A stretch of DNA of 30,433 bases from JAGVMG01 sp964461105 (GTDB lineage: Bacteria > Chlamydiota > Chlamydiia > Chlamydiales > Rhabdochlamydiaceae). Location of the stretch: contig CAYWSY010000012.1 in the NCBI GenBank assembly GCA_964461105.1, forward strand, positions 1 to 30,433. Direction: 5' to 3'. The translations under genes and the position numbers were made by a program. The stretch's first letter is position 1. Every line of letters starts with the position of its first letter. Positions 1 through 8,500 of this stretch are shown piece after piece. The notes beneath the pieces were generated by a model. The model ran no database searches, had not been told where the DNA came from, and worked only from the letters and a program-made list of their open reading frames with translations.

Positions 1-1158
1 ATCGCAAACGCGCGCATTTCCCGCAGCACCAATTGCGATGCTGAATGTGTGCTCCATCGAGATTACAGGCCCCGCTTAACCAGACAAATTTCAGCCCCTT
101 TGCTTGGAAAAGGTCATAAGAACTTGGTTTATGCAGTAGAAGAAGGCAAGTTCGTTTTATCAAAAGAACATCGGGAAAGCAAAACAGCCCATCTCTGGGA
201 CTATGTAGAACGAAAACCCAATCCATTAGGTGGGTTTATTAACGTGTTTCGAATTAAAGATGAATTTGATGATATCACTCCCAAAGACTCCTACACGCGC
301 TTGCAACGATTTCAAAAATGTATTCTAATGACCTCAATGGGGGCTGCTTTTCCTGCAGCGGAGCAAGCTCCAAGTGAAATCATCTCCACTGGCATCAAAA
401 TGCGAAAAGACCCAGATGAACTCTATCATGAAGGACAGCTCCAGTCAGGTTCTATTTTGAAACGATTAGGATGTATCTATCAGAGCAAGACAACTGGGTT
501 TTACTTAGAAATTCCCGATCGGGAGGCTTTTTTGGCCAATTGGGAGGCCCTGCAAGAACAATATCCCGAACTATTTCCAATAGACATTTTCTCAAGCAAC
601 GGCTTAGAGGACGATGTTGGCTTTTTCCACCTTGCAATTGCGCATGATGCCATTTATTCATTAGGGAAACAAGCTTCGCACGATTTTCAGCTCCATTTAA
701 CTGAATTGGTTTCAATTGTCGTGGACGTCATCAACACTCATCCTGCTATAGGTGCGAAAAGCGCCTACGCAAACATGAGATATAACATTAGTAAAGCAAT
801 GCTCATCGCTTATCGCAGGATCATGATCACTAAAAAGCTCTTAAAAGAAGGCTCTCTATCGTTGCCAGATGATAGACTCTGCGCATTTAAGGCGAATTTA
901 AACAAGCTGGAAGCGAATTTAGGCGCCTTTGCTGATGAGCTTCCTAGAGTAAAGGCTTATTTAGAAATACTTGCGGAAGGAAAACCCTTGAGCAGGCTTA
1001 CATCTACTCATTTTGAAGCAACTTTGATCAATAGAGTTTGGAAAAACTACTGGACTTCCAAGCGAACAGAGCTCGGTGCATTTGATTTTCCTCTGCTAGT
1101 CAGTTTATGGAGGGAAATGGAAACAATTGAAGCTGCATTTGATGCAAAGCGAAATTGA
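1..1158 (+). CDS. Hypothetical protein, 5' end outside window
   Basis: I do not recognise this protein. The frame is open from the first base of the window to the TGA at 1156-1158 (385 codons). A GTG at 49 could serve as a start, but no Shine-Dalgarno-like sequence precedes it and the upstream codons read as ordinary coding sequence, so the gene most likely begins outside the window. The visible product is soluble-looking, with no signal peptide or membrane segment. Its last third is Lys/Glu/Leu-rich and probably helical (for example residues around AYRRIMITKKLLKEG). It is convergent with the small histone gene, with only 45 bp between the two stops. Its function is unknown. That it is a real coding region is well supported by its length and ordinary composition. 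A family assignment would need a profile search with the full-length protein. Confidence 0.75.
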   Translation: MANARISRSTNCDAECVLHRDYRPRLTRQISAPLLGKGHKNLVYAVEEGKFVLSKEHRESKTAHLWDYVERKPNPLGGFINVFRIKDEFDDITPKDSYTRLQRFQKCILMTSMGAAFPAAEQAPSEIISTGIKMRKDPDELYHEGQLQSGSILKRLGCIYQSKTTGFYLEIPDREAFLANWEALQEQYPELFPIDIFSSNGLEDDVGFFHLAIAHDAIYSLGKQASHDFQLHLTELVSIVVDVINTHPAIGAKSAYANMRYNISKAMLIAYRRIMITKKLLKEGSLSLPDDRLCAFKANLNKLEANLGAFADELPRVKAYLEILAEGKPLSRLTSTHFEATLINRVWKNYWTSKRTELGAFDFPLLVSLWREMETIEAAFDAKRN

Positions 1159-1177
1159 GAGTCTTCCCCCAACTTCG

Positions 1178-1189
1178 CTCATGCATGAG
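1178..1189. repeat. 12-bp perfect palindrome between convergent genes
   Basis: CTCATGCATGAG is a perfect palindrome in the 45-bp gap between the stop of the partial gene and the stop of the histone gene. It has no loop and no following T-run, so it does not look like a classical intrinsic terminator. It may be chance. Confidence 0.4.
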
Positions 1190-1203
1190 ATGCATATGAA
1201 TGA

Positions 1204-1404
1204 TTAAGCTTTGCAGCTCTCTCCACATGTCATGCTCTTTTTCATTGTGCGCGCAGAGGGTCTTTTCTTTCTTGATGCAGACTTTCTTTTTACAGCTTTT
1301 TTAGCTGCAGGTCTGCGAGCTGATTTTTTAGAAGCTCTTTTCTTTGCTGGAGCTCTTTTTTTTGCAGTCTTTTTAGTTGCTCTCTTTCTTGTTTTTTTAG
1401 CCAT
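1204..1404 (-). CDS. hctB: Histone H1-like DNA-binding protein (Hc2 type)
   Basis: The 66-residue product is extremely basic. About 50 N-terminal residues consist almost only of Lys, Arg, Ala, Ser, Thr and Pro in short AKKR/AKKA-type repeats (MAKKTRKRATKKTAKKRA at the start). This resembles the C-terminal tail of eukaryotic histone H1 and chlamydial Hc2, which condenses the nucleoid during conversion of reticulate to elementary bodies. Characterised Chlamydia trachomatis Hc2 is much longer (roughly 165-230 residues depending on strain), so this is a short version. Its tail (TCGESCKA) carries two cysteines. The ATG at 1404 is well supported by AAAGGAGA upstream (1411-1418). Similar Lys/Ala-rich proteins exist outside chlamydiae (AlgP, BpH1), so composition alone does not prove orthology. 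The complementary-strand frame over the same bases encodes a Phe/Leu/Ala-rich string, a mirror of the lysine codons. Confidence 0.8.
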   Translation of the reverse strand: MAKKTRKRATKKTAKKRAPAKKRASKKSARRPAAKKAVKRKSASRKKRPSARTMKKSMTCGESCKA

Positions 1405-1410
1405 TTAAAT

Positions 1411-1418
1411 TCTCCTTT
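1411..1418 (-). promoter_or_regulatory. Ribosome binding site of the histone gene
   Basis: On the minus strand AAAGGAGA lies 6 bases before the ATG at 1404. It is a near-consensus Shine-Dalgarno sequence and fixes the start of the small histone. Confidence 0.75.
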
Positions 1419-1616
1419 AATTGCTAAAGCATTCATTCCAATCAATAACTTCAACTCGATGCGAGTCTTCAGCTATTACTGTTTCTAAATTCACATTCTC
1501 ATTAACAAAATTTTTATTCAATAGCTGACAAGAAAATTTTTTAAATTCTCTTGTTTTTAGATGCATTAATCGATCTTTACAGATAAAATGCAGGGCACCT
1601 ACAAAGGTGTATAAAG

Positions 1617-1689
1617 AAAATTATAACAGGACAAAAAGAATTATCCATGCCCTTTTATCCTGTCCATCCTATTATCCTGTTATAATTTT
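1617..1689. repeat. Inverted repeat, 15-bp perfect arms
   Basis: The arms AAAATTATAACAGGA (1617-1631) and TCCTGTTATAATTTT (1675-1689) are perfectly complementary and flank 43 bases. Inside the loop a second element, TTTTATCCTGT (1653-1663), can pair with the left arm region ACAGGACAAAA (1627-1637) at 10 of 11 positions, so two alternative hairpins are possible. The word ATCCTGT occurs twice (1657-1663 and 1674-1680). The structure sits 50-120 bp upstream of the methyltransferase start. It could be a dispersed repeat, a cis-regulatory hairpin or a decayed small mobile element. The window holds no second copy that I can see. Confidence 0.65.
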
Positions 1690-1738
1690 TATTCAAGTTT
1701 TGCAAACATCTAAACCTAATTAATGCTCCGGCCTTGCA

Positions 1739-2761
1739 ATGGAACAAACTCCCTTCTTTCTACCAACAATTGCCAATGGAGAAGATAAATGCTGCGCATT
1801 GAAAAATCGGATCCGCAACAATTACCAACACATTCGCAAGTGGGCTAAACGCACGCAAACCAATTGTTTTCGCATTTATGATAAAGAGATTCGGGAATTT
1901 CCTTTTGCCATCGATTATTATAATGGGCGATTTTGTGTGCATTACTTTACTCGCTCTCGCGAATGTGAAGAGCCTTCACAAGAACTGCACGATTTAATTG
2001 AAGAGACTCTGTCCTCTTTATTTCTTACAACACCAGACCAAATCTATTGGCGCACGCGGATCAAAAGAGAAAAAACTGAGCAGTATGAAAAAGCAGATGA
2101 TTCCAATGAATTCTTGACTGTTTTAGAATATGGAATCAAATTTCAAGTGAACCTGACCGACTACCTTGACACGGGTCTCTTTCTCGATCATCGAGAAACA
2201 AGAAGGCGCGTTGCTCAAGAATCTCATGGCAAACGGCTATTAAACTTATTTGCCTATACCTGCTCATTTAGCGTTCATGCCGCACTGGCAGGTGCTGTAT
2301 TTACAAAAAGTGTCGATATGTCCAACACCTATACAGAATGGGGACGCACAAATTTTGAGCTCAATGGGATTCAAGCGAGACAACATCCCATTGTACGCGC
2401 AGACTGCCTCAAATTCTTGAACGAAGAGATGCGATCTAAGACTTTCTATGATCTGATTGTCATCGATCCTCCGACGATCTCAAGATCTAAGAAAATGGAT
2501 CAAATGTTCGATATTCAAGTCGATTACGCTCCTTTAATTAACCAAGCGCTCAAACTGCTGGCTCCAGGGGGGATCCTCTTCTTTAGCACCAACTCGCGCT
2601 CATTTAAATTTGATCCCGCGCTATTTCCTTATCATTCCATCCGGGATATCTCCACGCAAACACTTCCGATTGACTTCCATGATCCAAAAATCCACCGCTG
2701 CTGGAGATTTATGCAGCTGACTGACGCCGCTTGTACAAATAAAAGAGAAGAACAGGCGTAA
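1739..2761 (+). CDS. rlmK: 23S rRNA methyltransferase, RlmK type (class I SAM)
   Basis: This 340-residue SAM-dependent methyltransferase resembles the C-terminal half of E. coli RlmKL, the part that makes m7G2069 in 23S rRNA. The stretch VNLTDYLDTGLFLDHR (137-152) is a hallmark of the RlmK/RlmI group. It is followed by motif I NLFAYTCSFSVHAA (169-182), an acidic SAM-ribose strand SVDMS (191-195), the catalytic-loop motif DPPTIS (243-248), PGGILFFSTNS (276-286) and the closing IHRCWRF (318-324). The N-terminal 100 residues supply the small RlmK-type lead domain. The RlmL half (m2G2445) fused to it in E. coli is absent, so this is a stand-alone RlmK. The ATG at 1739 is the first start after an in-frame TAA at 1721-1723, although no clear Shine-Dalgarno precedes it. 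The last 53 bp overlap the convergent antiporter gene. A different position specificity within 23S rRNA cannot be excluded from sequence alone. Confidence 0.82.
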   Translation: MEQTPFFLPTIANGEDKCCALKNRIRNNYQHIRKWAKRTQTNCFRIYDKEIREFPFAIDYYNGRFCVHYFTRSRECEEPSQELHDLIEETLSSLFLTTPDQIYWRTRIKREKTEQYEKADDSNEFLTVLEYGIKFQVNLTDYLDTGLFLDHRETRRRVAQESHGKRLLNLFAYTCSFSVHAALAGAVFTKSVDMSNTYTEWGRTNFELNGIQARQHPIVRADCLKFLNEEMRSKTFYDLIVIDPPTISRSKKMDQMFDIQVDYAPLINQALKLLAPGGILFFSTNSRSFKFDPALFPYHSIRDISTQTLPIDFHDPKIHRCWRFMQLTDAACTNKREEQA

Positions 2762-4094
2762 TGGTGATCACATTTCCTGCTGCAATCATCAAGATGTAGC
2801 GCAAGGGGCTTCCAACAGAGACATTCTCAGGGGGCAGAAAGCTGACCAAAATAGTGGCGCTGCATCCAAATAGACCGAGCAAACACGTGGTCCACATCCC
2901 CCAATTGTTAAAAGGAATTTTAAAGGATTTTGGACGGTCCACATACCGGTGATGTAAGCGCAGGGCTGAAAAAAACATGAGCATATACATGATCATGTAA
3001 AGCTCTGTGCTCAGTGCTGTTAAGAACCAATAGAAGGCATTAACGCTTGGGACCAACAAGAAGAGGAGGCAAAACAAACTGACCAAAAGCGCTTGCGCAA
3101 TCAAGATATTAGCGGCAACGCCATGTTGATTTTTCTTCATGAAGAATTTGGGCAAAAAACCGAATTCTGCCGCATGAAGCAAGCCTTTCGCGGGGGAAAT
3201 GAGCCAATTGATAATCCCTCCAACGGAACCTACCACAATCATGACGGTAAGGACTGGAATCAACCCCCGCATGCCGAACACGTCAAAAAAATTAGTAAAC
3301 ACTTGCATCACTCCAGACACTAAGTTGATTTCTGCTTCGGGCAAGACAAAGGCAATTGCAAGCGAGCCGAAAATCATGCTCAGCAAAATAAATGCACTCG
3401 AAATGAGAATGGCTTTTGGGAAGTTGGATTGAGGCTCTTTGATATCATTGACGTGAACTCCTGCAAGCTCAATCCCCAGAAAAGAGGCCATGATCGCAAT
3501 CAATGAGATCCAATTGGTGGAATGACTCAGCGAGGGAAAGAGCGTCTCTGAGGTGACGCTGATCTGCAGAGGTTTCCCACTAATGACCCAGGCGATTCCT
3601 AAACAGATTAAAAAAATCATGGGGATAATGGTGCCAACAAGAGCGCAGATGTTGTTAATCCGCGCAGAAATATGGAGCCCCTTGAGATTGACAATCGTAA
3701 TCCCCCAAAACACTGTTAGGATGACGGCTACGAGGTAAGTTTTATTTTGCACGAGTTCTGGGTTAATGAGATAAGCAGCCGTTCCTGCGATGAACGACAG
3801 GATCGTCGGATACCAAACCATCGTATTAATCCACTGGAGCCAGATTGCAACCATAGCCCATTTCTCTCCAAAGGCTCTGCTTACCCAATGGTAAACGCCC
3901 CCTTTTTCAGGAAACGTGGCTGAGAGTTCAGCTGCCACAAGGGAGGTCGGAATGAGAAAGACAATCGCTGCAAAAATAAAGAAAAAAATAAGCGCACTTC
4001 CAAAAAGAGCGGATGCAGGCAAATTGCGAATGCTGTCGATTGCTGCAACGATGAGGAGGACCAGGGAATAAAATGGAATTTTACGTGTAGCCAT
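2709..4094 (-). CDS. APC-family amino acid antiporter, GadC-like
   Basis: The 461-residue protein is an inner-membrane transporter with about 12 hydrophobic segments. It fits the glutamate:GABA antiporter branch of the APC superfamily. Diagnostic stretches are LIPTSLVAAELSATFPEKGG (47-66, the post-TM2 region with the E-x-GG turn), ELAGVHVNDIKEPQSNFPKA (209-228, matching the H-V-N-[DE] segment of GadC-like proteins) and INWLISPAKGLLHAAE (295-310, the TM8 region with the SPAKG motif). In this family such proteins exchange amino acids for their decarboxylation products or other amino acids. The actual substrate cannot be read here, and no decarboxylase gene lies in the window. For an intracellular bacterium, import of host amino acids is a plausible role (inference). 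The ATG at 4094 gives a typical short cytoplasmic N-terminus (MATRKIPF) but lacks an obvious Shine-Dalgarno. The gene is divergent from the MFS transporter and overlaps the methyltransferase tail by 53 bp. Confidence 0.85.
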   Translation of the reverse strand: MATRKIPFYSLVLLIVAAIDSIRNLPASALFGSALIFFFIFAAIVFLIPTSLVAAELSATFPEKGGVYHWVSRAFGEKWAMVAIWLQWINTMVWYPTILSFIAGTAAYLINPELVQNKTYLVAVILTVFWGITIVNLKGLHISARINNICALVGTIIPMIFLICLGIAWVISGKPLQISVTSETLFPSLSHSTNWISLIAIMASFLGIELAGVHVNDIKEPQSNFPKAILISSAFILLSMIFGSLAIAFVLPEAEINLVSGVMQVFTNFFDVFGMRGLIPVLTVMIVVGSVGGIINWLISPAKGLLHAAEFGFLPKFFMKKNQHGVAANILIAQALLVSLFCLLFLLVPSVNAFYWFLTALSTELYMIMYMLMFFSALRLHHRYVDRPKSFKIPFNNWGMWTTCLLGLFGCSATILVSFLPPENVSVGSPLRYILMIAAGNVITITPVLLFYLYKRRQSAA

Positions 4095-4157
4095 ATGTAG
4101 AACTTATAAGTGTGTAGAATGAAACGCCGAGGTTACATGAAAATGAGTTTAATCGGT

Positions 4158-4185
4158 ATACTAAAATTCTTCAGTTTGAGTATAT
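4158..4185. promoter_or_regulatory. Imperfect 28-bp dyad in divergent intergenic region
   Basis: The outer half-sites TATACT (4158-4163) and AGTATA (4180-4185) are perfectly complementary. After one mismatch they are followed by a further AAA/TTT pairing (4165-4167 with 4176-4178). The dyad lies between the divergently transcribed antiporter (start 4094) and MFS transporter (start 4219), 63 and 33 bp from their starts. The half-sites also resemble -10 hexamers (TATACT; TATATT at 4182-4187). It could be an operator overlapping promoters or simply two facing -10 boxes. I see no good -35 partner. Confidence 0.4.
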
Positions 4186-4207
4186 TGGTCTGCATGTCAA
4201 AAAAAAT

Positions 4208-4213
4208 TGAGGA
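4208..4213 (+). promoter_or_regulatory. Ribosome binding site that sets the MFS start
   Basis: TGAGGA sits 5 bases before the ATG at 4219. This makes 4219 a better start than the in-frame TTG at 4207, which overlaps the ribosome binding site itself and has none of its own. Confidence 0.75.
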
Positions 4214-4218
4214 CTGTC

Positions 4219-5529
4219 ATGACTAAGCGGATCGATCTTGCAGATGAGTATACAAAACATTTTGCTCACCCTGTCCGCGCGTGGATCATTTGGTTTTTAA
4301 GCGCGCTCTTTATGTTTTATAAGTATGCTTTAGAGGTCTCTCCTAGTGTCATGACCAAAACCTTAATGAGCACGTTTAATATCAGCGGGGCTGAACTAGG
4401 GAATTTTGCGGCGACTTACTTTTATGCTTACATGCTGATGCAAATTCCGGCTGGAATGCTTCTTGATAAATTTGGGCCGCGAAAGGTAACGACCTGCGCA
4501 ATTACACTGTGTGCTTTGGGAAGTCTCATGTTTGCCAAAGCAGATACCCTGATGATTGCGGGAATTGGGAGGTTTTTAACTGGCGTTGGGGCTGCTTTTG
4601 GAGCTGTAAACTGCTTAAAGCTGATTGCAAATTGGTTCCCATTTAAGCACTTTGCGTTCATGACAGGCTTAATGATGACAGTTGGCATGCTCGGGGCTGT
4701 CGGCGGACAAGCGCCCCTCTCTGCATTTATCGATGCTCTCGACTGGCGCCAAGCGATGAATTATATTAGCCTTGCAGGGATTGTCTTAGCCCTCTTGTTT
4801 GCTTTAATTGTAAGAGACAAAGCTCCCGATCACAAAAAAACAAAACAGGTATCTCCTTCCAAACTCCCGTTAACTGCAGGACTAATGAAAGTGCTTAAAA
4901 GCAGACAATCCTGGTGGCTGGCTGCATACAGCGGCTTTGCGTTTGCTCCTGTGATGATTTTCGGCGGCCTTTGGGGAGTTTCCTTTATCTCTGAGGCGTA
5001 TAATTTAAACCAAGGGCTCTCTGCTCAAATGGTTTCTTTGATCTTCATTGGTTTTGCAATCGGGGCTCCAATTTTTGGCTGGTTTTCCGATTGGATTGGC
5101 AGACGCAATATTGTGATGTTCTGGGGGACTCTGCTTTCGTTGATTTGTATTACAGTTGTGATCTATGCGCCCAGTATCTCGCAATGGCTCTTAACGTTCA
5201 TGCTTTTTCTCTTTGGCTTTTTCATTAGCAGCTTCCTCTTGTGCTTTACGATGATTCGAGAAATTAACGATGTGAGCCTTGCAGCAACTGCAATCGGGTT
5301 TATGAATGCATTTGATGCACTCTTTGGTGCTTTTTCAGATCCGATGACGGGTAAATTTTTAGATTTAAGCTGGAATGGTAAATTGGTCGACGGGGCTCGA
5401 ATTTTTTCCGTTGAAAGCTATAGCTGGGCTTTTTTAACCATTCCTATCTATTTGTTCATTTCTCTTTTGGTCATGGCGCGCATTAAAGAGACTTATTGCA
5501 AGCCGTCATCTCCGACAGCTTTGCCTTAA
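4219..5529 (+). CDS. Major facilitator superfamily (MFS) transporter
   Basis: The protein has 436 residues with about 12 transmembrane segments in two six-helix halves and belongs to the MFS. The loop after TM2 carries the superfamily signature DKFGPRKV (83-90, the D-x-x-G-x-R-x motif A). The equivalent loop of the second half reads FSDWIGRRN, as expected for an internal duplication. The N-terminal segment FMFYKYALEVSPSVM, followed by MQIPAGMLLDKFGPRK, resembles MFS carriers of the kind common in intracellular Gammaproteobacteria (Legionella, Coxiella) and chlamydiae. The substrate is not apparent; organic anion, sugar phosphate or amino acid uptake are all possible. The start is taken at ATG 4219 because of the TGAGGA at 4208-4213. 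The TAA at 5527-5529 overlaps the stop codon of the giant gene, leaving no space for its own terminator before the convergent gene. Confidence 0.87.
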   Translation: MTKRIDLADEYTKHFAHPVRAWIIWFLSALFMFYKYALEVSPSVMTKTLMSTFNISGAELGNFAATYFYAYMLMQIPAGMLLDKFGPRKVTTCAITLCALGSLMFAKADTLMIAGIGRFLTGVGAAFGAVNCLKLIANWFPFKHFAFMTGLMMTVGMLGAVGGQAPLSAFIDALDWRQAMNYISLAGIVLALLFALIVRDKAPDHKKTKQVSPSKLPLTAGLMKVLKSRQSWWLAAYSGFAFAPVMIFGGLWGVSFISEAYNLNQGLSAQMVSLIFIGFAIGAPIFGWFSDWIGRRNIVMFWGTLLSLICITVVIYAPSISQWLLTFMLFLFGFFISSFLLCFTMIREINDVSLAATAIGFMNAFDALFGAFSDPMTGKFLDLSWNGKLVDGARIFSVESYSWAFLTIPIYLFISLLVMARIKETYCKPSSPTALP

Positions 5530-8500
5530 TTACTTTGATAATTCATGAGCTGATTTCTACGAAAGTAGCTTTCATCGATGAAATCGAAGAAAAAGAAGTA
5601 GTCGCTTGCCAAGTTAAAGAATGAAGAATCGAATCCTGGCACGGCAAAGGGAAAGGAAGGGGTGGTTGTCGCTCTACGACCTCCAGAAGGAGGCGTGGGA
5701 GGAGTGGTGCAATTTTTAATGACCACACCATTAAAGATAATGATACATGGCGGGTTGCTGGGGATTTCATGAACGGTATTGTCAAACGAAGAACCATTAA
5801 AATTGGCCAAGCTGTTTGCATGCCCGTCCGCGCCTGCATAAATCTGATTGGTTGTATTCACAAGTATCGGACTAGCAAGGGTTCCCACATCTCCGCCAAG
5901 CGCGTTAAAGAAGGCAGTGTTCGCTGAAGTAATGGCAACTGGTGCTCCGATGTTTGCAATGGTTGTCTCTGACACAAGGTTCGTATTCGTCACATCGATT
6001 GTCCCCGCAAAATCAATAGCCCCTGCTGCAACATCGAGCGTGTTTATTGTGCCGCCCCCTCCAATGATATTCAAATGAGCTGCGCCGGATCCTGTATTCA
6101 CAATGATATTTTCAAAAACAGCGCCGCTAATTTCCACAAACGAGAGGGCTCCATTGTTGGTCTGAATATTTAAATCACTTGCGCTTGAGAGTTGAATGGT
6201 TCCTTGGGTAAATGCAATTGACCCTCCAAATGTGGTCAGATTCACTTGTGTTCCAGAAATAAAATTAATATTGTTTCCAGCAGAATAGAATTGAGACCCA
6301 GAATAAAAAACATTGCCAAGATTAATATCATTTGAAGCTGTCAAGCTAACAGTTCCTGTGACGCCTGGAATAATATTTCCAATCCCGTTAAGGGTGATGT
6401 CGTGAGCAGAGGCTATCGTAAAATTGGCAAGAGCCACCCCATCTCCTATTGGCCGATCAATCTGGACATCTCCCAATCCCGCTTGGATGGTCAGAGTAAA
6501 AGGACCATCTGCATCATCTAATAATGTGATATTTCCAATACCGGGGCCCGAATCAAGAAGGAAATTTCCTGTAAGAATGATATCTTCTTGCACTTGAATT
6601 GCTTGATTATTGGTGGTTAAACTTCCACCAATAAACATCAATCCAGTTCCATTTTGTGTAAATGGGCCATCTAGTGTAATCACCTGCGTGCTTGAGAATG
6701 TGGCGTCGCCTGAATTGGTGAGCACCATGGGGCCAAGGTTCTGTGTCGTGATCGGCCCTTGGAAGAGGAAGGCATTACCTGTCAGATTAATCCCAAGGGC
6801 TCCATTTGTGGTAAGAGAGCTTGTGAACGTAGCCAAATTTGTCACCCCAGAAACATTGAGCGCATCGACATTGATCGAAGATGCCGTCATATTTGTTGCG
6901 CTATTGATCTGGAGCTGGGTGAGCCCACTTACCGCTGCATTCAAGTTGATATTTCCCGCACCGGCATTCAAGATCAGTGTTTGCGCGCCGCTTAAGGTGT
7001 TGGAAAATGTGATTGCGCCTGATGTAGGACCGCTGTCGAGTGTCACTGTGCTGCATAAGCTGACAGGGCCTGTGAATACAATCGGGCTATTTGCTGTGGT
7101 GATGTCTTCACACAGTGAAACCGATCCGGCTCCTAATTGAGAAAACGCTCCTCCCACTGTAAATGTGGAGCCAGATGGAATGCTCAGTAATCCTGTGTTG
7201 GTGATTTGGACCGGACCTACGCCTCCGGTTGTGACAGGAGAGCTAAACGTAAATTGATTTCCGCTTAAATCAATGCCTGCATTGAGCGTTGTTGTCAGCG
7301 CTCCTAGAGTTGATAACCCGCTGCCTGCACTCTGTGCAATCGAACCTGCGTTGATTGCCTGGGTCGTGACATCATGGGCGTTTGTAATTGTCAGTGTCGT
7401 AATCGGTGTGATTGCACCAATATCCGCTTGAATGAGGATATTTCCATCTGTTCCAGCATTTAGGACGAGGTCTTGGGCTCCGTCAATTGCGCTGACGATG
7501 GTAATATCGGCTCCGCCATCGCTATTGAGGGTTGTGGATCCTATTAACGTAATGGGATTATTAAATGTAATGGTCTGATCTTCTGCGTGGAGCGTTCCAG
7601 AGAGGGAGACAAGACCTGCGCCCGATTCAGAAAAGGGGCCTGAGAGCAAGGAGGAGGCTCCAGCATTCAGGGTTAAGAGCCCTGAGTGCTGAATGGCACA
7701 GGGGCCTCCGTTTGTTGAGCTCAGCGCTCCTGTGAGCGTAAAGGCAGCGCCATTGAGCGAAATGCCTCCAATTGCGTTTGTGGTAAGATCTCCTAGCACA
7801 GTTGTAGTACCAGTCCCAGCTGTCTGCGTCACCGAGCCGGCTGTAATGGCTTGCGTGTTGATATTTTGAGCATTGACAAAGGTCAATGCGCCAAGGGACG
7901 TCGTAGCTCCTGCAGCTCCTCCAAAGGTAATTGCTGCAACGCCTGGATTTAAGATGAGTCCCCCGGGGCCATTTAGCGTTGTCACAAAGGAAATGGGCTG
8001 AGTGGTTGTTTGCAGCGTCGGGAGTCCAGATAGAGAAACTGGCCCTGTAAACGTGATGACATCTGTATTACTTGTGAGATTAGCTCCGATAACAGAGAGT
8101 CCAACTCCACTGCTTTGAGTAAAGGCTCCATCTGCAATACAGGGTGCTAAAAGAGTGAGCTGTCCTGAATTGGAAATGGTGATGGGGCCCAAATTGGTCG
8201 TTGTTAATGCAGCATTAACAGCAAATGCTGATCCTGTGAGCTGAATGCCCCCTACACCTGTCGTATCGGTCGATCCTCCAAATGTTGTCGTCCCACTTCC
8301 AGCGATTTGAGAGATCGTGGTTGCTTTGAGCGCTGCAAAGATCACATTGTTTGCCAAAGAGATTGTGAGAGCGCCTAATCTAGTCGTTCCGCCAACTGCT
8401 AGCTCAAATACAATGTCACCAGTTCCACTTGTTAAAGAAAGGGTTTGAGTGCCGTTAACTGTGTGATGGAATGTAATTGTCCCCAATCCAATTCCTGTAT

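Larger units (their letters stand above)
1405..1738. other. Divergent intergenic region, AT-rich
   Basis: This 334-bp gap lies between the start of the histone gene (minus) and the start of the methyltransferase gene (plus), so it should hold both promoters. I cannot pick convincing -35/-10 pairs. Visible items are the histone ribosome binding site (1411-1418), a 5-bp stem with a 3-nt loop at 1454-1466 (ACTCG/CGAGT), a 5-bp stem at 1596-1609 (CACCT/AGGTG), and the larger inverted repeat at 1617-1689. No ORF of note is seen. Confidence 0.6.

Noticed and set aside
1178..1189. Palindrome CTCATGCATGAG as a bidirectional terminator
   Set aside because: No loop and no T-run on either side; kept only as a palindrome.
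1211..1408. Plus-strand 65-codon frame rich in Phe/Leu/Ala that could pass for a membrane peptide
   Set aside because: It is the complement of the Lys/Ala codons of the histone gene, which has a clear ribosome binding site on the other strand.
4207..4218. TTG at 4207 as start of the MFS transporter
   Set aside because: It overlaps the TGAGGA ribosome binding site that serves the ATG at 4219.
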